From Allobosea sp. LC85 (GTDB lineage Bacteria > Pseudomonadota > Alphaproteobacteria > Rhizobiales > Beijerinckiaceae), in the NCBI RefSeq assembly GCF_000735605.1, contig NZ_JPKG01000058.1, positions 1 to 64,000 of the forward strand: a DNA stretch of 64,000 nucleotides, read 5' to 3'. Each line of letters opens with the position of its first letter. The stretch's first letter is position 1. Of the stretch, positions 33,738 through 41,958 are shown one piece after another. Both the position numbers and the translations under genes were made by a program. The notes under the pieces are model-generated. The model had not been told where the DNA came from, did no database searches, and saw only the letters and a program-made list of their open reading frames with translations.

Positions 33738-36180
33738 GGGGATGGACCTGTCCGGAGAGACATGTCTGCGCCGGAAGTCGCGGCGAACTCAGCTCGCCCG
33801 TTGCTCCATCGGGACGCGTTCGGGCGACTGCCCATGCGGCCAGCTCGCCAAGTTCGGGCTCCCCGCCACCGCGCAACGGGCGTCGCGCACTGAGATTGAC
33901 GTGGCGCAGCGAAAGGTTCCATCCGCTTAATGGAGCCAAGCCTCCGTTCAGCAACGAGTATTGGCTCGTCAACACAACAATGCAGCCGCAGCCATGACGG
34001 CGACCCAGCGCCCGGAGGCCGCCACGGTCAACGGGGCCGGTTACGAAAAGGCGCCCTTCGGTCATCAGCTCCACGTCGCGATCCGTCTCACCAAACAGGA
34101 TGAGGTTCGCCTCCGGCCACTCCGCCCGGACAGCCGCGGCAAAGGCTGCACTCCACTCGGCCGTTTCGGCAGGGCTGGCTGCAGAGACGATCCCGATCAC
34201 CGGTCGGCCCGGTTTGGAAACGGGGGGCGAGCCCTCGTCCGTCACCTCGGGACGGTGCAGCGGAACCCCGAACCACCCGGCTTCGATGACACGCCGGAAG
34301 GGCCAGGTCCGCCCTGGCGGGCTCATCCGCGCGCGGTCCTCGATCGCCCCGCGCTCGGCGACGATGATGTCGGCGGGAACGCCAAGGCTGAAGATGGACG
34401 AGAGGCGTGCCTCCAGATTCCCGGGACCGATGACGATGCAATCCCTCACCGGCAAGCGCCTGGCATAGTCGAGGAACGCGTCCATCCCGCGGTCCGCGGG
34501 CCAACTGGCGCGGACCCCTGTCGGATGGCATGTCACCATCAGGCTGCCATCGCGCGGGACGGTCACTGCCAGGACGGACAGGGAGGGATCGTCGTCTGCG
34601 ATGTCGGCGAGCAGGGACGTGCCGATCGCTTCTTCAGCGAAAACGAGGCGAAGCGGACCGCAAACCTCCAGGAACGCCCAATGGAGCGCTTCGCGGAGTG
34701 GAGCGAAAGGATCCAGCGTCATGAAGGCACGCGTCCGCTCCTCGATTTCGGGGCATTGCGCTACCAGCCTGGCGCTGTTCGCCGCGACAAGGTACCCGCG
34801 GTGCGCCCCGAACGACGCGCCACCCTTGTGACCGACGAAAACGGATGTCGCGCACACGTTTCTCAGGCCGGCTCGCGCGATCCGCAGGCAGTACTCGACG
34901 TCCTCGAGATAGCCTCGACCGAACTGGGGGCTGAGGAGCCCCGCAACCTTCAAGGCTCGGTGACACAGGTAAAGGCAAAATCCGACGCCATTGGGAATGT
35001 CGACCAGCGAACCAGCCAGAGAACTGGCGCAGGCGTCCATGGCCGCGACGCTCGCGGGTCCGCAAAACGGGTTCGCCCGAAACGCACCCGGCACGCTCAC
35101 GAGTTCGCCATTGTTCGAAAGCGGCGTGATTGATCCGATCGACGCAGACTGCGCGACCGCATTGAGCCGATCGAGCCATCGCGGTGGAACGACCGTGTCG
35201 CTGTTGAGGATAACGACGTCTTCCCCACCGACAAGGCGCAGGGCCCTGTTCACCGATCCGACGAAGCCCCGATTGGTCTCGTTCTTCAGAAGAGCGACGA
35301 ACCCTTGCGCCGCCGCGTCGGCCAGCAGAGCCTCGATTGCCGGATCAGGTGAGGCATCATCGATCACGATGATCCGGCGCTTCACCTCCGTCGCATCGTC
35401 CATCAGGCTTTTCAGACAGGCTTGCGTGGCCTGAAAGTCCTTGTGGACCGCAATGATCACAGTGACGGCGACATTCGCATCTCCGGTGAAAAGCGCCTCG
35501 GCCTCCATCGTGTCGGACCAGTTCGGCGCGTCGAGACTGATGCCGGTCGAGACATCCCGAACCTCCCGCCAGGGCTCTTCCGCCCAGGGGATCTCGATGG
35601 CCGCGAAATGCGGGTCGGTCGAGCCACGTGAGAGCGACGCATTCACCTCGAAGACGTGATCCACGTCTTCCGACTGTACGACGATGGACCGTACGCGCTC
35701 CCCGCCGCGCCAGATCAGCCATCCCTGCATGAGGTCGCCGGACAGTTCCATGCGCCCATGAACGCCCCAGCCGGGCTGCAGAACGTCGAGCGCGGCAGCA
35801 ATGCATTCAGCGTCTTTCGACACGTCCAAGATGAAGTTCGCCATCTCGGCACTCTGGCCTGTCGCGCCAGTCTGGATCAGAGCCAGAAGGAACGCCTTCT
35901 GAGTCTGGGGATCGAGCGGATCCAGCACGAAGGCCTTGCGCAGCATGGAGACGCTGGCTGGCAGGCTGTCGATCTCCGCATTGAGCATCGCCGCGATGAG
36001 ACCGCTGCGAGAGGTCGCCCGGCCTGTCCGATCGAACCGATCCAGCAATGCGAGAGCCTGTCTTGGGTACCCCTGCGCATGAAGCCAAAGAGCGCCACCG
36101 ACGAGCGCATCTCTGTGCTTCGCCGGATCTTTCAGGTCGGGTATGGCGAGAAGCACTTCAGTCCAAAGCTTACAGTCCAT
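33706..36180 (-). CDS. GT2 glycosyltransferase with N- and C-terminal extensions
   Basis: 824 residues. The N-terminal 240 residues are helical, TPR-like in spacing (LLDRFDRTGRATSRSGLIA, AFVLDPLDPQTQKAFLLAL), followed by a small beta domain. The GT2 domain is at about 245-470: TVIIAVHKDFQATQACLKSL, VIDDASPD, NETNRGFVGSVNRAL, and the metal-binding VILNSDTVV in place of DxD. The C-terminal 300 residues resemble a second, GT-B-like nucleotide-sugar fold (VIGIVSAASPAETAEWSAAF), so the protein may be bifunctional. It lies upstream of the type I exporter genes on the same strand, suggesting that glycan synthesis and secretion are co-regulated. Confidence 0.82.
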   Translation of the reverse strand: MDCKLWTEVLLAIPDLKDPAKHRDALVGGALWLHAQGYPRQALALLDRFDRTGRATSRSGLIAAMLNAEIDSLPASVSMLRKAFVLDPLDPQTQKAFLLALIQTGATGQSAEMANFILDVSKDAECIAAALDVLQPGWGVHGRMELSGDLMQGWLIWRGGERVRSIVVQSEDVDHVFEVNASLSRGSTDPHFAAIEIPWAEEPWREVRDVSTGISLDAPNWSDTMEAEALFTGDANVAVTVIIAVHKDFQATQACLKSLMDDATEVKRRIIVIDDASPDPAIEALLADAAAQGFVALLKNETNRGFVGSVNRALRLVGGEDVVILNSDTVVPPRWLDRLNAVAQSASIGSITPLSNNGELVSVPGAFRANPFCGPASVAAMDACASSLAGSLVDIPNGVGFCLYLCHRALKVAGLLSPQFGRGYLEDVEYCLRIARAGLRNVCATSVFVGHKGGASFGAHRGYLVAANSARLVAQCPEIEERTRAFMTLDPFAPLREALHWAFLEVCGPLRLVFAEEAIGTSLLADIADDDPSLSVLAVTVPRDGSLMVTCHPTGVRASWPADRGMDAFLDYARRLPVRDCIVIGPGNLEARLSSIFSLGVPADIIVAERGAIEDRARMSPPGRTWPFRRVIEAGWFGVPLHRPEVTDEGSPPVSKPGRPVIGIVSAASPAETAEWSAAFAAAVRAEWPEANLILFGETDRDVELMTEGRLFVTGPVDRGGLRALGRRHGCGCIVVLTSQYSLLNGGLAPLSGWNLSLRHVNLSARRPLRGGGEPELGELAAWAVARTRPDGATGELSSPRLPAQTCLSGQVHPRGPEKHASRD

Positions 36181-36286
36181 GCCCAGAGCCTCCTTGGGGC
36201 CGGCTCTTGATCCTTTAATATTACTGTATTATATTTACTCCGAGACGGTAGATAACCTTTCGATCTTGCTGTCGTGTGCACAAGCG
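36181..36286. promoter_or_regulatory. AT-rich divergent promoter region with inverted repeat
   Basis: The gap between the GT2/T1SS operon (leftward) and the SapC gene (rightward) is strikingly AT-rich. TAATA (36216-36220) and TATTA (36227-36231) form an inverted repeat around TTACTG. Promoters for both directions are expected here; no exact -35/-10 pair is claimed. Confidence 0.4.
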
Positions 36287-36961
36287 ATGACTTATATTCC
36301 ACTCGACCGCGAGGATAGAACGCTCAAGGTGGGGGAGTTCGGCACGTCGAAATTCAAGGTCAATCCAGTCATTGTTCCGGTTGCGCCCATCGAAACCCCC
36401 ACGCTTGCACCGCTTTACCCGATCATCTGGCGATCGACCTCGTCTGGCGTCGAGTTGGTTGCGATGACCGGGCTTCGGCCGGACCATCGCTACCTTGCGC
36501 GCCGCAAGCCATCCGAACTCCCACTGCTGATTGCGGCCCATCCCTTTTCAGTCCAGGACGATGGCGTTTCGGAGAAACTGACCATCCTTTTCGACACGGA
36601 CGTGGTGAACGAAGACTCCGCAGAGGCGGTGATCGACGACAATGGAAGTCTCAGTGCGAATGCCGAGCGAAGGTGCGAAGCACTATGGGCTTTTGTTCAG
36701 TCCAGGCGAAAGGCCGCCCCGGCTTTTGCCGCCCTGGCCGAGGCCGGCGTTCTTTTGCCGTGGGAACCGGCGTTTGACACGAAGCGAGGATCCTTTTCCA
36801 TTACCGGTCTCCTGATACTCGACGAGGCCTTCTTCGGCTCGGCTCTCCACCGGGAACTCATCGCGAAGCATGGCTGGCACACAGCAAACGTGTTTGTCCT
36901 GCACCGCATATCCAAGCATCGGATCACGACTCTTACGGCCGACTTCAGTTCTCACCGGTGA
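36287..36961 (+). CDS. SapC-family protein
   Basis: 224 residues from the ATG at 36287 (a longer frame from 36143 crosses the AT-rich promoter region). Pattern of SapC (PF07277): an N-terminal KVNPVIVPVAPIETPTLAPL, then YPIIWRSTSSGVELVAMTGL, a central acidic stretch (FDTDVVNEDSAEAVID), and AGVLLPWEP with a C-terminal LILDEAFFGS, HGWHTANVFVLHRISKH. SapC was named from the S-layer gene region of Campylobacter and its function is unknown. Here it lies opposite a related gene, inside a type I secretion and glycan island. The 3' end overlaps the convergent SapC-like gene by 17 bp. Confidence 0.7.
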   Translation: MTYIPLDREDRTLKVGEFGTSKFKVNPVIVPVAPIETPTLAPLYPIIWRSTSSGVELVAMTGLRPDHRYLARRKPSELPLLIAAHPFSVQDDGVSEKLTILFDTDVVNEDSAEAVIDDNGSLSANAERRCEALWAFVQSRRKAAPAFAALAEAGVLLPWEPAFDTKRGSFSITGLLILDEAFFGSALHRELIAKHGWHTANVFVLHRISKHRITTLTADFSSHR

Positions 36962-37760
36962 GGGGATCGATGACAGTGGAAAAATCCAGCATCTCAGTCG
37001 CATCTATCTGAAAGTGCACAGGAGGAAGCCCCCCCTGCCTCTGCTCACGCGCGGCCGACTGCTCCGCTTCGAGGGGGGACGATGCCCAGACCGCAAGGCG
37101 GGCCTCGAACTCCCCTTCGTCGCCAAGGAAGAAAACACCGTCGGCAAGCCGCATGGAATAGAGTGAGCCGATTGCGATATCGAGGCTCGTTAGCGATCCG
37201 GAGACGAGCGCCGCCAGCCACTCTGAAGGCAATGAAACGAACTTGGCCGGGTCCACCATGAAGAGATCGGGCGGAAGTTTTTCCGTCAAGCGGAAGGCAA
37301 AGCCCATCTGCACCGGGATCAACAGTCCCGCCATATCAAGACGTTCGATAGCGTGAGCCATCACGTCCCAGCCGCGCTGAATCCGATCGAGCAACGTCCT
37401 TAAATCCGGATCGACCGGGACCGCCGATCCGGCGCCCTTCGCCTTGGGTTCCGTAGCGAATTCACCCCTCTCGTCGTCCCATACGACAGGGCTGATTCTG
37501 ACCAGAATTGGAATGTACTCGCTCTTCCATTCACCCTCGTCGGAAACGACGCGCTTGCGGACGAAGCGTCGTCTGGTCAGCAGGACCGCCTGCCATTTTT
37601 TTGCCACATATCGGAAAAACACCGGCGCCTGATGGACCGCCTTCAGGTACTCCGCCGCGGTCACTCTGGTGAGATGCGCACGCCGCTTTTTCTTCGGCTC
37701 GACAACGCGACCTGGCGCTTCCGATTGCACGTGCTTCGCTAACTCATTGTACGGGCTCAT
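36945..37760 (-). CDS. Divergent SapC-like protein
   Basis: 271 residues from the ATG at 37760; the frame extends to 37847 but that part overlaps a TTGACA-containing promoter-like stretch of the divergent gene. The N-terminus is basic (EPKKKRRAHLTRV). The central and C-terminal parts parallel the SapC gene facing it: APVFFRYVAKKWQAVLLTRR, then LDMAGLLIPVQMGFAFRL, LPPDLFMVDPAKFVSLPSEW, and SLDIAIGSLYSM. This is probably a distant paralogue that pairs with it. Overlap of the two 3' ends by 17 bp suggests a long-standing convergent arrangement. Family call is by pattern only. Confidence 0.5.
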   Translation of the reverse strand: MSPYNELAKHVQSEAPGRVVEPKKKRRAHLTRVTAAEYLKAVHQAPVFFRYVAKKWQAVLLTRRRFVRKRVVSDEGEWKSEYIPILVRISPVVWDDERGEFATEPKAKGAGSAVPVDPDLRTLLDRIQRGWDVMAHAIERLDMAGLLIPVQMGFAFRLTEKLPPDLFMVDPAKFVSLPSEWLAALVSGSLTSLDIAIGSLYSMRLADGVFFLGDEGEFEARLAVWASSPLEAEQSAAREQRQGGLPPVHFQIDATEMLDFSTVIDPLTGEN

Positions 37761-37936
37761 GTCAGCATCACGCCCGGAATCCAAATGGCGGCACGAACCC
37801 TGGTTAAAGCCTAATTCAAGGTTAAAACTTGCCGGAAAATTTGACAAATGTAGCCGATTATGTAACGATAATGTGAGTAATGCCGTATCACCCCGCTATG
37901 CGTGATCTATAGCCGCTTCTTGGTGGGAGGTCAGCC

Positions 37937-38830
37937 ATGCCCACGGTCACGTACAATCTAGAAAAAGATTACGGCGATCATACACCGGAAGGTGGACGTG
38001 GGCCTGAAGACTTTAATTCCAACGTAGGCCACGAGAACTTTCAAATTAGTGAGTTCGTGGCATCTTTAAAGGCAAGCGCGCAGGATAACTTCGCCCAATT
38101 CAAAAACGGGGATGTTTCGCGCGTTGATCAAGACGACGATCAACCTTCCCACGAAGCAGAGAAGCACGACGTAGAGGAGCATTCTGTCGATCATGCCCAG
38201 CCCGGCTCCGACAGCGTCTCCCACGCCGAGGAGCAGGTCGCCAAGTACCAACCGGACTGGTCGCCGGCCGAGAGCCATAAATGGTTCGAGGACGACGGGC
38301 GGGACATGGTTTCGGGAAGCCGCGATGTGACCATGGGACCCGCGACCTCCAAGGCCGACATCCATATCGACGCCGGCAAAAACAGCTACCCCGAGGTCGA
38401 CAAGGACGCTGCGCAAGATCTCCAGCACCAAGACCCGCAGCACCATGTCCAGATCAACGTCACGGCTGAAAACGAGTCCGCCATCGCCCGTGTGTTCCAC
38501 ATCGCCAGCAATACCGACCCGAGCGCCGATCAGGTCACCCACGCCCTGGGCGTATTGTCGCATGGCGGCAACCTCTCCGATGTCGTCAAGAGTGCCTTCT
38601 CGGAGCTGGATGTCCACAGTCCGGGCAACCATGGCGACAACACAGCCTTCGTGAAGACAGCTTTCAGTCACATCGATGACCCTGCACAAGCCAAGGATCT
38701 GATTTCTGGCTATATTGACGCTCTCGATCAGGGCGGATTGACGAAGGCCGACGTTATCTCCGCCATCGCCCAGCACACGACGGCGGATGAGGAAACCAAC
38801 GCCCTCAAGATGAACCTCCATCACGAGTGA
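37937..38830 (+). CDS. Acidic DUF4214-like protein, possible type I substrate
   Basis: 297 residues, strongly acidic and His/Asp-rich, GGGAGG 6 nt before the ATG. It lacks a Sec signal. Residues about 40-160 are low-complexity (DQDDDQPSHEAEKHDVEEHS). The C-terminal 130 residues fit the helical DUF4214 pattern twice: ADQVTHALGVLSHGGNLSDV and FVKTAFSHIDDPAQAKDLIS followed by ALDQGGLTKADVISAI. DUF4214 proteins are often exported by type I systems or associated with surface layers. As the first gene after the type I exporter/SapC block it is the best local candidate substrate (inference). Confidence 0.6.
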   Translation: MPTVTYNLEKDYGDHTPEGGRGPEDFNSNVGHENFQISEFVASLKASAQDNFAQFKNGDVSRVDQDDDQPSHEAEKHDVEEHSVDHAQPGSDSVSHAEEQVAKYQPDWSPAESHKWFEDDGRDMVSGSRDVTMGPATSKADIHIDAGKNSYPEVDKDAAQDLQHQDPQHHVQINVTAENESAIARVFHIASNTDPSADQVTHALGVLSHGGNLSDVVKSAFSELDVHSPGNHGDNTAFVKTAFSHIDDPAQAKDLISGYIDALDQGGLTKADVISAIAQHTTADEETNALKMNLHHE

Positions 38831-38885
38831 GACTGATCGAGCGTAAGGCTATTCGTAGCTTGACGTGTGTTCGGAGTTTAGTTCG

Positions 38886-39560
38886 ATGGACGACGCTGCG
38901 ACACAGGGAAGCGCGGAGCCTTCGCACCCACGCGGAGCAATCGACGGCATCGATGCAATGGGGCGGCTGCATGGATGGGCGCGGCCGCAATCCAACCAGA
39001 GTTTCTGCGACGTCGCTGCAATCTGCGGTTCCATCACCCTGGCCCACGGCCCTGCGAACCGCTTCAGAAGGGACCTTCTGAGAGATGGGCACGGAAGCGG
39101 ATGGAACGGATTCGCTCTCCGGCTCGATCGTCGGTTTCTGCGGGCGAAAACGATCATTACCGTCGCGGTCGCCGACCCCCTGAACGGAGCGCTCATCTGT
39201 GAGCCGCGCGCCCTGGAAGTTCCCGAGGGAGTTCGGGAATGCGGCCCGCTCAGCCTGGGCGGAATCCTGGCCGAAGCGACCGACACGCTTCCCGACTTCG
39301 ATGCCCTTAGCGGCCTGGAGGGGGCCATCGAGTCTTTCAGGCGGCGGGTTCCGACGTCACAGTTTGTCGAATATTGTTATTGTTACGTATTGGGTCGCCC
39401 GGCCGACGATGGTGGTCTGAAAAATTATGTAAATTTACTGGACAGTAAGAAGATGAGTGGGATGAAGCTTCTCAAGATATTATTTAATTCATCGGAATTC
39501 GCGAATAATGAATATCACCCTGTTATTCCATCAAGCCCGAGTTTTCCATTTCATGGCTGA
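38886..39560 (+). CDS. GWA-type beta domain plus DUF4214 protein
   Basis: 224 residues from the ATG at 38886 (GGAG 10 nt upstream; a GTG at 38865 is possible). N-terminal domain (about 15-120) has GIDAMGRLHGWARPQSNQSF, an ADPxNR..RRDLLRDGHG-like stretch and SGWNGFALRL, a module I know from Rhizobiales surface-glycan proteins. C-terminal DUF4214 (about 165-220): EYCYCYVLGRPADDGGLKNY, then MKLLKILFNSSEFAN. The last part is AT-richer than the surroundings. It lies 55 bp after the previous gene and 5 bp before the next, in an apparent operon. Confidence 0.65.
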   Translation: MDDAATQGSAEPSHPRGAIDGIDAMGRLHGWARPQSNQSFCDVAAICGSITLAHGPANRFRRDLLRDGHGSGWNGFALRLDRRFLRAKTIITVAVADPLNGALICEPRALEVPEGVRECGPLSLGGILAEATDTLPDFDALSGLEGAIESFRRRVPTSQFVEYCYCYVLGRPADDGGLKNYVNLLDSKKMSGMKLLKILFNSSEFANNEYHPVIPSSPSFPFHG

Positions 39561-39565
39561 ATAAA

Positions 39566-40864
39566 ATGCCGTCATATTTGATCGGCCTTCCTGCTTCGAG
39601 TTATGCAGGCGAACTGTTTACAGGGGCCGTTCTTGACGCTGCCATGCTAAAAGAAGCGTGCAATCAAAAGTATTATAGAGATATATTCGCCAATCTCTCT
39701 GTTTTTTTTGAAGAGATGGGCTACAGGGTCTATGCTATCCGCCGTCCGGAGATTTATGGCACTGCGATTGCAGCCCGCCATCTGAAATCAAGTGTCGCCG
39801 ATATCCGCGGCTTCCTAGCCGTCGGCAGGCTTGACGAGATACGCTATCTCAAAAATATCCGAAATGTCTGGCTGCTGAATTACTCCAACACGGTTGCCGA
39901 GACCGGCAACCTGATCTCGCTTCTGGATCAGGCGCCGGGTTGGGGACAGCGGGCCGGCGGTTTCATCAACGGTATCGGTATCAGCAATCTGGTGCCAAGC
40001 GCTGTGCCGAGGCGCGGCGTTCTCTTGCCGTGGCTGCAATTGCTGCGCTCCACCAAGAGCAAGTCGCGCAACGGTCCGCAAGCCCTGGGCCGGGCATCGA
40101 GCTGTCCCCTGATCCTCCAGGTGGGCAACCTCGAACAATCCATCGAGATCAGTCAGGAGCGGCTGCAGGGATATTCGGCGTCACAGCAGACCGCGAATGA
40201 CGGCCCCGCCTTCATAAGCTGGCTCACCGCCGAAGGCGACCTGCCGACCGGTCTCGCGCCGATTTTGCTGGAGTTCTTCAACTTCGAGAAGATGGGCGCA
40301 GCCTTCAATTACGTCGTTCTCGTGGAGTGCCCCGCCGCCACGGAAGGCGCGCTTGCTGCGTGTCTGCGCAGGCTCGACAAGACGCTGGCCGGGCTCGGCT
40401 TCGACGGACACCAGATCTACTCCTCGAGGATCAAGCTGGTCTTTTCTCCGAGCCGGCGCGCCAGTCGCGAGCTGCTCGAGATGGCCGACCACTACATCGC
40501 GACAGAGCCTGACTGGGTGGAAAATCCGCTCGGGCAACTGGCCATGTGCCTGGGTCCCGAACTCATTCGGCTAATGGAGAGCGATGGATTGTCCCTCGAC
40601 GCGTTGGAGGTGACGCATGCGACGTCGCTGGCCTGCGATCGCTACGACATCCCCCTCGGTCTTGGCCGGTTCACCGCACGATCGGCAGGTTTCCTCGCAC
40701 CGCGCCCGGGGCAAGTGAGGTCCCTCTTTGCATCTCGGCATGATCGGGCCTCCGCAAGGGGCCCCCACGCCAGGGCCCGAAACATCAGGGCCTCGCAGGA
40801 TTTTTTCGACACCTGTTACAGCAAGGTGGTTGATCTGCTCATTGGCGAGACCCTGCCGCAATGA
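39566..40864 (+). CDS. Unknown protein, possible glycosyltransferase
   Basis: 432 residues; the first 50 codons are AT-rich compared with the rest. N-terminus SYLIGLPASSYAGELFTG, an internal NGIGISNLVPSAVPRRGVLL, and a C-terminal region with PEIYG-like and IKLVFSPSRRASRELLEMAD stretches where the latter resembles a nucleotide-sugar-binding or alanine-rich helix of GT-B enzymes. I cannot place it in a family. It shares tight spacing with a GT4 gene (stop/start overlap ATGA at 40861), so a role in the same glycan pathway is likely. Confidence 0.5.
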   Translation: MPSYLIGLPASSYAGELFTGAVLDAAMLKEACNQKYYRDIFANLSVFFEEMGYRVYAIRRPEIYGTAIAARHLKSSVADIRGFLAVGRLDEIRYLKNIRNVWLLNYSNTVAETGNLISLLDQAPGWGQRAGGFINGIGISNLVPSAVPRRGVLLPWLQLLRSTKSKSRNGPQALGRASSCPLILQVGNLEQSIEISQERLQGYSASQQTANDGPAFISWLTAEGDLPTGLAPILLEFFNFEKMGAAFNYVVLVECPAATEGALAACLRRLDKTLAGLGFDGHQIYSSRIKLVFSPSRRASRELLEMADHYIATEPDWVENPLGQLAMCLGPELIRLMESDGLSLDALEVTHATSLACDRYDIPLGLGRFTARSAGFLAPRPGQVRSLFASRHDRASARGPHARARNIRASQDFFDTCYSKVVDLLIGETLPQ

Positions 40865-41958
40865 CCGTCAATGTCTATTTCGATGTGAAACCGCTGCTCG
40901 AAAATTTCTGGACTGGTATTCCGGTTTTCACCGCGAGACTGGCCCTTCAATTGCTCGCGGATTCCGACGTCAACATCGCGTTCGGAAGCGATCTGCGCCT
41001 GATCGAGACGAACGCGGTTTGCGCCGCCGTCAAGCAGCAGACAGGGCTCTATCTCTGTGCCGACCTTCGGCGCGGACGGAACATCCGCTTCGACAGCCCG
41101 GGCAAGTTCGATGTCGCGCTGTTTCCGTCGACAAAGGACGTATTCTCCGTGGCGCCGCGAGAGGCGAGCGTGGTTCACGATATCTCCACCCTGCTGACGC
41201 CCGAGTTTCACACCTCGGCCAATATCGCTCATCATCGATGCCACATGCGCCGGGAGATACAGTCCAATGAACTCACTTTCGCCGTGTCGCACGCCACCGG
41301 CGAGGATCTCCAATATTATCTGAGCATTCCGAGCTCGGCCATTCAGGTCCTCAACCAGTACGTCGCCTGGCCGGAGCACTTTGGCTCCGAGTACGAGAGC
41401 CGGTTCGAGGGGAGGAAACCGCCAAACTTCATCGCGGTTCTCGGCACTATCGAGCCGCGCAAGAATTTGCGCGTGGTCATATCTGCATTTCAGCAATTGC
41501 TGGATGCCGACCCGACGCTCCAGGTCGTCGTCATCGGCAAAAAGGGATGGAAGCTGGATTCCGCCCTTACGGCCGAAGTCGATCGTTGGATCGCCGAGGA
41601 GAGCCTGCTGATCACCGGCTTCGTCTCCGAGTTCCAGAAGTACTGTTATCTACGCATGTGCAAGATGCTCGTGTTTCCTTCGCTTTTCGAGGGATTCGGA
41701 ATCCCGGTCCTGGAGGCGCTCAGCCTGGGGACGCCAGTCCTTGCGTCGTGGTCTTCGAGCATCCCCGAGGTCGGTCGGGACGCTGTCCACTATTTCGATC
41801 CCCTGTCGACGGCCGACTTCATCGCGCAGTTCAAGTACCTTTGGGGCAAGGTCGATCAGAACCCTGCACCACTTCGCGATGCTGCTTTCGAGGCCGCGAG
41901 CAGGTTCACGCCGCAAGCCTTCTACGAACCCGTTGCGAGGTGGATCCATCATGCATAG
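40861..41958 (+). CDS. GT4-family glycosyltransferase
   Basis: 365 residues. GT-B fold: an N-terminal acceptor domain starting YFDVKPLLENFWTGIPVF, and a C-terminal Glycos_transf_1 domain with VLGTIEPRKNLRVVISAF, LQVVVIGKKGWK, LITGFVSEFQKYCYL and the E-x7-E motif in FEGFGIPVLEALSLGTPVL. Retaining transfer of a sugar from a nucleotide donor to a surface glycan is expected. Overlaps its neighbours on both sides (4 bp and 8 bp), showing a compact operon. Confidence 0.88.
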   Translation: MTVNVYFDVKPLLENFWTGIPVFTARLALQLLADSDVNIAFGSDLRLIETNAVCAAVKQQTGLYLCADLRRGRNIRFDSPGKFDVALFPSTKDVFSVAPREASVVHDISTLLTPEFHTSANIAHHRCHMRREIQSNELTFAVSHATGEDLQYYLSIPSSAIQVLNQYVAWPEHFGSEYESRFEGRKPPNFIAVLGTIEPRKNLRVVISAFQQLLDADPTLQVVVIGKKGWKLDSALTAEVDRWIAEESLLITGFVSEFQKYCYLRMCKMLVFPSLFEGFGIPVLEALSLGTPVLASWSSSIPEVGRDAVHYFDPLSTADFIAQFKYLWGKVDQNPAPLRDAAFEAASRFTPQAFYEPVARWIHHA

